The notes under the pieces: generated by a model
Seen by the model: only the letters and a program-made list of their open reading frames with translations
What the model was told of the DNA's origin: nothing
Databases searched by the model: none
Position numbers and translations under genes: made by a program
Part shown: positions 59,347 to 64,000 of the stretch, one piece after another
How the letters are laid out: every line of letters starts with the position of its first letter
How positions within the stretch are numbered: the first letter of the stretch is position 1
Source of the DNA: Chryseobacterium sp. Tr-659
GTDB taxonomy: Bacteria; Bacteroidota; Bacteroidia; Flavobacteriales; Weeksellaceae
Length of the DNA: 64,000 bases
Direction: 5' to 3'
Assembly: GCF_011752975.1 (NCBI RefSeq)
Contig: NZ_VWWP01000009.1
Span: 1-64,000, forward strand

Positions 59347-59946
59347 TTAGGGAGTGTCTTTATGAGCTCTGAACTTTTTCCAGGCCTTTCGTCCGAAAAC
59401 AATGACCAGAATCAATATAATTATTGCAAAAACAGCAGCAATAATAGGGGCTGCCATGGCAAGAACAGACATAATGCCGGCACCTGCCGTTTCAGTGGTT
59501 CCTACGACAGAATTTCCCAATCCTCCGGTTGTTGCAGTAGAAGCGGCCCGTATCCCTGCAAATCCTGAGCTGATGGTGGCCGCAGTACCACCGCCGGCAA
59601 TTAAGGCAAGCGCCCATTGTGGAAACGTACCCAAATCGGCAAACTGACTTGCAAATAGTATAGAGCCAGCCACTGTAGCCATCGGAATAGAGATGGTATC
59701 CAGCAAATGATCAATAAACGGAATATAGTAAGCTAAAATCTCTGCAACAGTAGCAATCCCTGTCGTTATAAGTGTAGGAAGACCTGCCAGCCACTCAAAC
59801 TGTTCACTCATCGGAATCCATTGGAAATAGGAAGCAAGGCTTACAAAAAACATGGGAAGAAATACCCTGAAGCCTGTTGCAGCGGCTAATCCAATGCCGA
59901 TAAAAGCACTGAGCACATAGGGAAGATAGGGAACATGATCTAACAT
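59347..59946 (-). CDS. DUF4126 family membrane protein
   Basis: A 199-residue membrane protein with about six hydrophobic segments, beginning YLPYVLSAFIGIGLAAATGFRVFLP, the family's opening. Further blocks are AEILAYYIPFIDHLLDT and ALIAGGGTAATISSGFAGIRAAST, followed by a C-terminal helix with a basic tail. DUF4126 proteins are of unknown function. The gene is convergent with the acidic repeat protein gene and separated by about 180 empty bases from rnpA. Confidence 0.85.
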   Translation of the reverse strand: MLDHVPYLPYVLSAFIGIGLAAATGFRVFLPMFFVSLASYFQWIPMSEQFEWLAGLPTLITTGIATVAEILAYYIPFIDHLLDTISIPMATVAGSILFASQFADLGTFPQWALALIAGGGTAATISSGFAGIRAASTATTGGLGNSVVGTTETAGAGIMSVLAMAAPIIAAVFAIIILILVIVFGRKAWKKFRAHKDTP

Positions 59947-60128
59947 ATTAATTTTCAGATTTATTGTTTTCCCTAAATTACAAAAAGTCCTTGATATTTG
60001 GAATATTCGGATGCTGAGTTAAGGCATATTTGAGGATATATCAATAAACGTTTATACAAAACCACTCCTAAAAAAATCATATTATTTGTGCTGAAATCAG
60101 GATGGTTGGTAAAATTGAAGAAAATGTT

Positions 60129-60500
60129 TTATTTTTTGTGCGCCTCACAAAGTTTTTTAAACTGAACTTCCACATCCTGAAGTTTTTCAGGCATTTCAGG
60201 AGATACCCAGAATAACATAGCCATCGTCTTTTTTCCGAAAGCTTCATGAAATAAATCCTTATTCAGGCGGTAGCACTCTCTCAGTAATCTTTTGATCCGG
60301 TTTCTGTGTACCGCTCTCTTAAAATATCTTTTAGAAACAGAGACGGCCAGTTTGGTAGATTCTACCGGAATAGAGGGTTTATCTTTCAGAATAATGATTC
60401 TCAGGTTTCCGCTGGTCTTCCATTTACCTTTATCAAAAAGTAAACTGATTTCCGTATTTTTTTTGAGCTTTTCCGCTCTGGGATATTGAGAATTCTGCAT
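60129..60500 (-). CDS. rnpA: Ribonuclease P protein component
   Basis: A 123-residue basic protein with the RNR motif region: KRYFKRAVHRNRIKRLLRECYRL (about 58-80), which binds the RNA subunit and pre-tRNA leader. It starts MQNSQYPRAEKL and overlaps the tcdA stop by one base (60500). The usual rpmH neighbour is absent here. Role: removal of 5' leaders from tRNA precursors. Confidence 0.93.
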   Translation of the reverse strand: MQNSQYPRAEKLKKNTEISLLFDKGKWKTSGNLRIIILKDKPSIPVESTKLAVSVSKRYFKRAVHRNRIKRLLRECYRLNKDLFHEAFGKKTMAMLFWVSPEMPEKLQDVEVQFKKLCEAHKK

Positions 60501-61225
60501 TAATCTTTTTTCACTAAATAATTGATCACTTCAGCAGCTGCATACAGACCGAAAATAGCAGGAATAAAGCTGATCGTTCCATAAAATGATTTTTTGAAGT
60601 TGCTGCCGTCAGTCATTTTTAAACTTTCTTCTTTCTGAATCTCGTTAGAAAATACACATCTGAAGCCCTTATTGATCTTTTCTTTCTTTAATCTTTTTCT
60701 GACCTGTTTGGCAAGGAAGCAATTATGGGTTTTGCTGATGTCTCTTACCATAACCATGCTCGGGTCTGTTTTTCCGCCAGCACCCATGGAGCTTACAATT
60801 TTAATTTTTCTCCTTCTAGCAGCCTTTATCAGACAAATTTTTGGTGTTACACTATCAATACAGTCCAGTACATAATCAAACTTTCCGGAATCAAGAATCT
60901 CATCCATTCTTTCCGGATTCAGAAATTCGTTGATTTTGATTAAATTAATTTGTGGGTTGATATCAAGAAGCCTTTCAGCCACTACTTCTACCTTGTGTTT
61001 TCCCACAGTAGAATGTAAAGCGGGAAGCTGCCTGTTAATATTGGTAATGTCTACCGTATCACCATCCACAATGGTCATATTTCCTACTCCGGCTCTCGCA
61101 AGAAATTCTGCGGCAAAAGAACCTACCCCGCCCAAGCCTACTACAAGCACATTGGCTTTGATCAGCTTATCCAATCCATCTTCCTTAATCAAAAGTTCAG
61201 TTCTTTCCAGCCAGTATTTATCCAT
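60500..61225 (-). CDS. tcdA: tRNA threonylcarbamoyladenosine dehydratase (TcdA)
   Basis: A 241-residue E1/ThiF-like ATP-dependent enzyme that cyclises t6A to ct6A in tRNA. Motifs: VLVVGLGGVGSFAAEFLARAG (26-46) nucleotide loop, IVDGDTVDITNINRQ (about 52-66), DYVLDCIDSVTPK (about 115-127), a SSMGAGGKTDPS loop and a C-terminal hydrophobic helix (FIPAIFGLYAAAEVI) as in E. coli TcdA/CsdL. The gene runs between tatD (eight-base overlap) and rnpA (overlap), forming a three-gene tRNA/DNA maintenance operon. Confidence 0.9.
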   Translation of the reverse strand: MDKYWLERTELLIKEDGLDKLIKANVLVVGLGGVGSFAAEFLARAGVGNMTIVDGDTVDITNINRQLPALHSTVGKHKVEVVAERLLDINPQINLIKINEFLNPERMDEILDSGKFDYVLDCIDSVTPKICLIKAARRRKIKIVSSMGAGGKTDPSMVMVRDISKTHNCFLAKQVRKRLKKEKINKGFRCVFSNEIQKEESLKMTDGSNFKKSFYGTISFIPAIFGLYAAAEVINYLVKKD

Positions 61226-61844
61226 TTTTTATTGCGTGTAAATTTTGTAAAATCTGTTCATTCAGTTGTTCCAGGGAAATCCCTCTTATTTCCGAGACTT
61301 TAAGGTACAATTCTTCGATGTTAAAATCTTCATTGTCAGTCTCTAAAAAGAATTTATCCGGTGGAGTGTTTTTTAAAATATCCTGCAAAGATAGATTATA
61401 CAAAACAGCTTTTCCAAAACTCAGATAAAAATTATTGGCAAGAAGATCCTCTGCAATCCTCTTTTTTTTATTAAAACCATGAATGATCATGGGTTGTTCA
61501 GCTTTCTTTTTAAAAGAAATTACCTCGTAAAATTTTTTGACGCAATGGATAATAATAGGTTTTTTTACCTCATTTGCGATCATGATCTGCCTTAAAAATA
61601 CGGCCTCTTGTATTTTCTGGTCAATCGGAACCAATGCATCCAGACCACATTCTCCAATGGCAAAGCAGCTTTTAAACATCATGCTTCCCATCCACGAAAA
61701 CTGTTTTTGAATATTGCTCACATCAATATCTTTTGGATGAATTCCAATGGAATAAGGAAAATCGGGTGGAATTCGCCCGATATCCAGATTATAAATTCCG
61801 TTTCTGATATATTTTTTATGATGGTGAAAATCAAAAAATTCCAT
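61218..61844 (-). CDS. TatD family metal-dependent hydrolase
   Basis: A 208-residue protein of the TatD/Cof-type TIM-barrel nucleases, shorter than E. coli TatD (260). The metal-binding residues are kept: H-x-H in FDFHHHK (near 5-8), E in AIGECGLDAL (near 65), H in IIIHCVKKFYEV and MIIHGFNKKK, and D in LETDNEDF (near 168). The start at 61844 (ATG) is preferred over a TTG at 61850. It heads the operon with tcdA and rnpA. A 3'-5' DNase or tRNA-related function is possible. Confidence 0.83.
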   Translation of the reverse strand: MEFFDFHHHKKYIRNGIYNLDIGRIPPDFPYSIGIHPKDIDVSNIQKQFSWMGSMMFKSCFAIGECGLDALVPIDQKIQEAVFLRQIMIANEVKKPIIIHCVKKFYEVISFKKKAEQPMIIHGFNKKKRIAEDLLANNFYLSFGKAVLYNLSLQDILKNTPPDKFFLETDNEDFNIEELYLKVSEIRGISLEQLNEQILQNLHAIKNG

Positions 61845-61941
61845 CTTCAAAAATAATGTTTTTTTAGATTTAATCTAAAATTATTAAACGATCGTTTATA
61901 AATGTGTTAAAAATTTCTTAACTTTACTCAAAGTACACTTC

Positions 61942-62571
61942 ATGAAAAAAAAATTTACAGAAAAACAGATTCACATACTGGATATTGCAGAAGAATTAAT
62001 TGCAAAAAAAGGGTATGAGGGAACTTCTGTAAGAGATATCTGCTCTAAAGCAAACATCAATGTCGCGATGATCTCTTATTACTTTGGCTCTAAGGAGAAA
62101 ATGATGTCTTACCTCTACCAGTACAGGGTATTGAAGACCAGGGAAAATTTTTCGGAATTTGCAGACACCATCAAAGAAGGAAAACCTGAAATGCAGCTGC
62201 GTGAAATGATTAAATATATTGTTTCCCAACTTTTCAAATACAATTATTTCCACGGATTTGTTACCCAGGAACTCCGCCATACAGAAAATCTTAAAGATGA
62301 ACTCCTTGATTTCTATCAGTTGTTTGTAAAGAAACTAGACGAAGTCATTAAAAAAGGAGTGACTTCCGGAGTTTTTACTTTCACTCCAAAGCCTGAGGAT
62401 ATTCTTACTATGATTATCGGTTCCACTTTATTTGTGATCAGAAACAAAAATTTCTATGAGCTTTACGTCCCGAGTAAAAATGAAGAAACCTACGCCAAAG
62501 AAGCTGAGAAAAAAGTGAGAATGAATCTTTTATTAAGTGTTTTTGCAATTTTGGGATACGCTGCAGACTAA
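61942..62571 (+). CDS. TetR/AcrR family transcriptional regulator
   Basis: A 209-residue regulator. The N-terminal DNA-binding domain (1-50) has ILDIAEELIAKKGYEGTSVRDICSKANINVAMISYYFGSKEKM, a canonical TetR HTH. The C-terminal ligand domain is helical and rich in Phe and Tyr; a FYELYVPSKNEE segment is near the end. It is transcribed away from the tatD operon with an about 100-base gap. No efflux pump or other obvious target is beside it. The ligand is unknown. Confidence 0.88.
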   Translation: MKKKFTEKQIHILDIAEELIAKKGYEGTSVRDICSKANINVAMISYYFGSKEKMMSYLYQYRVLKTRENFSEFADTIKEGKPEMQLREMIKYIVSQLFKYNYFHGFVTQELRHTENLKDELLDFYQLFVKKLDEVIKKGVTSGVFTFTPKPEDILTMIIGSTLFVIRNKNFYELYVPSKNEETYAKEAEKKVRMNLLLSVFAILGYAAD

Positions 62572-62618
62572 AATTACGTTAAATATTCATAAAAAAAAAT
62601 CTATTGACAAAAAAGTTA

Positions 62619-62626
62619 TATTTTTG
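62619..62626 (+). promoter_or_regulatory. -7 box of bamD
   Basis: TATTTTTG matches TAnnTTTG, 49 bases before the bamD ATG. A TTGAC lies only 12 bases upstream, too close for a normal -33. Confidence 0.4.
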
Positions 62627-62674
62627 CAAATTAGTAAATCGGCTGTATAATCCGAAAACTGTTGAATTTTTTAT

Positions 62675-63670
62675 ATGAAAAAATATATTTTAGGTCTTTT
62701 TGCTGTAGCGGTGGTTACTTCTTGTGTAAGCCAGCAGGAAAGAGCAATGAGAAGTGCTGATAAAGATTTTATCCTGAAGGCAGCTAATGAAAACTTCGCT
62801 AAGAAAAAGTGGAAAAATGCATTGGCTCTTTATGACAGGCTTGCTAATCTTGTAGCAGGAACAGATGATTTCCCTAATGTAGGTTTCAACACGGCTTATG
62901 CCAACTATTATGACAAAAGTTATAAGCTGGCAGGGCATCAGTTTAAGAATTTTGCAGTTAGCTTTCCAAAAGATCCCAGAGCAGAGGAAGCAGCTTATAT
63001 GTCTGCACTATGCTACTATGAAGGGTCTATGGATTATAACCTGGATCAATCCAGTACAGAACTCGCAATTAATGAGCTTCAGGACTTCCTGAACAATTAT
63101 CCTGCTTCTGAAAGATCTAAAAATATCAGCCAGCTTATTGATGAACTGTCTTACAAGCTTGAATTCAAAGCATATGAAAACGGAAGGCAGTATTTCAAAA
63201 TGGGAGAATACAAGGCAGCGAACGTTGCTTTGGAAAATGTATTGGAAGATTTCCCAAGTACAAAACTTCGTTCAAAGATTTATGATTATATCATGAAGGC
63301 CCGTTATGAACTGGCAATGAAATCAATCTATGATCTTAAAAATGAACGTATCGAAAGTGCTTTAACCTATACAAAAATGGTTGAAAAAGAACTTCCAAAT
63401 ACAGAATATTCTAAAACGGCTACAGATCTGAGAGAAAAACTTGAAAAAGAAAAACAGAACTTTGTTATCGTTAAAAAACAAACGGAAGCAAGAATTGCAG
63501 CTTTAACTGCAAGACAAAAGAAAGAGGCTGATAAGCTGGCAGATAAGAATAAATCCGATCAGCAGGTGAAAGATCAGATCAGTAATGAAAAGAAAGCAAT
63601 GCAGATCCAGAGGGACAGTGCGGCACTTCAGACACCTCCTCCTGCAGCGACTTTCAAAATTCAAAGATAA
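62675..63670 (+). CDS. bamD: Outer membrane assembly lipoprotein BamD
   Basis: A 331-residue lipoprotein of the BAM complex that inserts barrel proteins into the outer membrane. The signal ends in lipobox VVTSC (near C17), and the body has TPR-like repeats (about 30-230) with FPKDPRAEEAAYMSALCYY and ELQDFLNNYPASERSKNI, the usual BamD spacing. Compared with E. coli BamD (245) it has an extra C-terminal coiled-coil/charged extension (about 245-331, many Lys and Gln, then PPP). The following omega-like gene starts 43 bases later. Confidence 0.93.
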   Translation: MKKYILGLFAVAVVTSCVSQQERAMRSADKDFILKAANENFAKKKWKNALALYDRLANLVAGTDDFPNVGFNTAYANYYDKSYKLAGHQFKNFAVSFPKDPRAEEAAYMSALCYYEGSMDYNLDQSSTELAINELQDFLNNYPASERSKNISQLIDELSYKLEFKAYENGRQYFKMGEYKAANVALENVLEDFPSTKLRSKIYDYIMKARYELAMKSIYDLKNERIESALTYTKMVEKELPNTEYSKTATDLREKLEKEKQNFVIVKKQTEARIAALTARQKKEADKLADKNKSDQQVKDQISNEKKAMQIQRDSAALQTPPPAATFKIQR

Positions 63671-63712
63671 TTCGTAAATTTGCCATCTTAAAATAAAAAT
63701 AATTTTCTCAAA

Positions 63713-64000
63713 ATGAGTGTAAAAGATACAAAAGCAGAAGTAAATACAATTACTTACGATAAAGATAAGATTGAAGATAAAGTAGGTTCAATCTATGAAG
63801 CTATTGTTATCATGGGAAAGAGAGCAGAGCAGATCAATGCGGAGATCCGTACGGAACTTCACAACAAATTGGATGAATTTGCCGTTCACAATTCTACATT
63901 AGAAGAGGTTTTCGAAAACAGAGAGCAGATTGAGATCTCTAAACATTACGAAAAGCTTCCAAAGCCAACTTCAATTGCTATTGAAGAGTGGTTAAACGAA
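63713..64000 (+). CDS. DNA-directed RNA polymerase omega-like protein (partial)
   Basis: The first 96 codons of a gene cut by the window edge. The product starts MSVKDTKAEVNTITYDKDK and contains GSIYEAIVIMGKRAEQINAE, the omega/RPB6-like core in the Bacteroidota form, then an acidic helix with FENREQIEISKHYEKLPKPTSIAIEEWLNE. This matches small proteins annotated as RpoZ in Flavobacteriia. It lies 43 bases after bamD, the common order in this group. Confidence 0.85.
   Translation, partial: MSVKDTKAEVNTITYDKDKIEDKVGSIYEAIVIMGKRAEQINAEIRTELHNKLDEFAVHNSTLEEVFENREQIEISKHYEKLPKPTSIAIEEWLNE

Noticed and set aside
62650-62660. TCCGAAAACT upstream of bamD resembling the CCGAAAAGC peptide element
   Set aside because: Lacks the second block GAGTAGG and the 43-base spacing.

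Overview
The window looks like a chromosomal segment of a Chryseobacterium-like member of the Weeksellaceae (Bacteroidota, Flavobacteriales). The clues are AT-rich DNA, Bacteroidota-type promoters (TTG near -33, TAnnTTTG near -7), a type IX secretion C-terminal sorting domain, a DUF5686 barrel protein, SusC/TonB-type receptors, an LptE lipoprotein, a C-terminally extended bL21 and a tryptophanase (indole-positive biology). Species-level identity is inference. No rRNA, CRISPR array, prophage or insertion sequence was seen.

Layout. 1-1070: two small Cys-rich peptides with double-glycine-type leaders, an apparently degenerate repeat at the left edge, and terminators. 1074-8290: a 2-oxoglutarate/Fe(II) oxygenase, then menD (menaquinone), pabB/pabC-like genes (folate), two membrane proteins, an AI-2E family transporter and a DUF3820 protein. 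8360-23860: a membrane-anchored TPR/LuxR-type regulator, uvrB, a PQQ-type sugar dehydrogenase lipoprotein, a TonB-dependent receptor, a MalY/PatB lyase with an FAD monooxygenase, tryptophanase, DUF502, a MiaE-like hydroxylase, an acyltransferase and a zinc-protease lipoprotein. 24000-26740: rplU-rpmA, another double-glycine-leader peptide, a T9SS cargo protein and a fourth, apparently broken leader peptide. 26757-29300: a DUF5686 protein. Two near-identical tRNA-Asn cassettes lie at 29.7 kb and 38.2 kb. Between them are an AraC regulator divergent from a secreted acetolactate decarboxylase operon (budA-like, cupin/MRJP fusion, SMP-30-like lipoprotein, ABM monooxygenase) and a tricorn-like S41 protease.

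38300-50130: rseP, a small barrel protein, an omega-amidase, a sulfur-handling operon (MBL-rhodanese, rhodanese lipoprotein, thioredoxin), a HerA-like ATPase, a DEDDh exonuclease with a degenerate GIY-YIG-like tail, lysA preceded by a lysine-rich mini-ORF and a terminator, and poxB. 50280-54700: TonB_C-like secreted paralogs on both sides of miaB, including one ORF with no start codon, then a TPR protein. 54710-59300: a sigma-54-type activator, a membrane protein, lptE and a large acidic repeat protein, probably one transcription unit. 59347-64000: DUF4126, rnpA-tcdA-tatD, a TetR regulator, bamD and the start of an RNA polymerase omega-like gene, cut by the window edge.

Most of the window is ordinary housekeeping and envelope biology. 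The points most worth a second look are: (1) the dispersed double-glycine-leader peptides, two of which share a 5' element at exactly the same distance from the start codon; (2) the possible lysine attenuator before lysA; (3) the secreted acetolactate decarboxylase operon with its cupin-MRJP fusion; (4) the TonB_C-like gene array interrupted by miaB; and (5) the recurrent GAAA-loop terminator hairpin.
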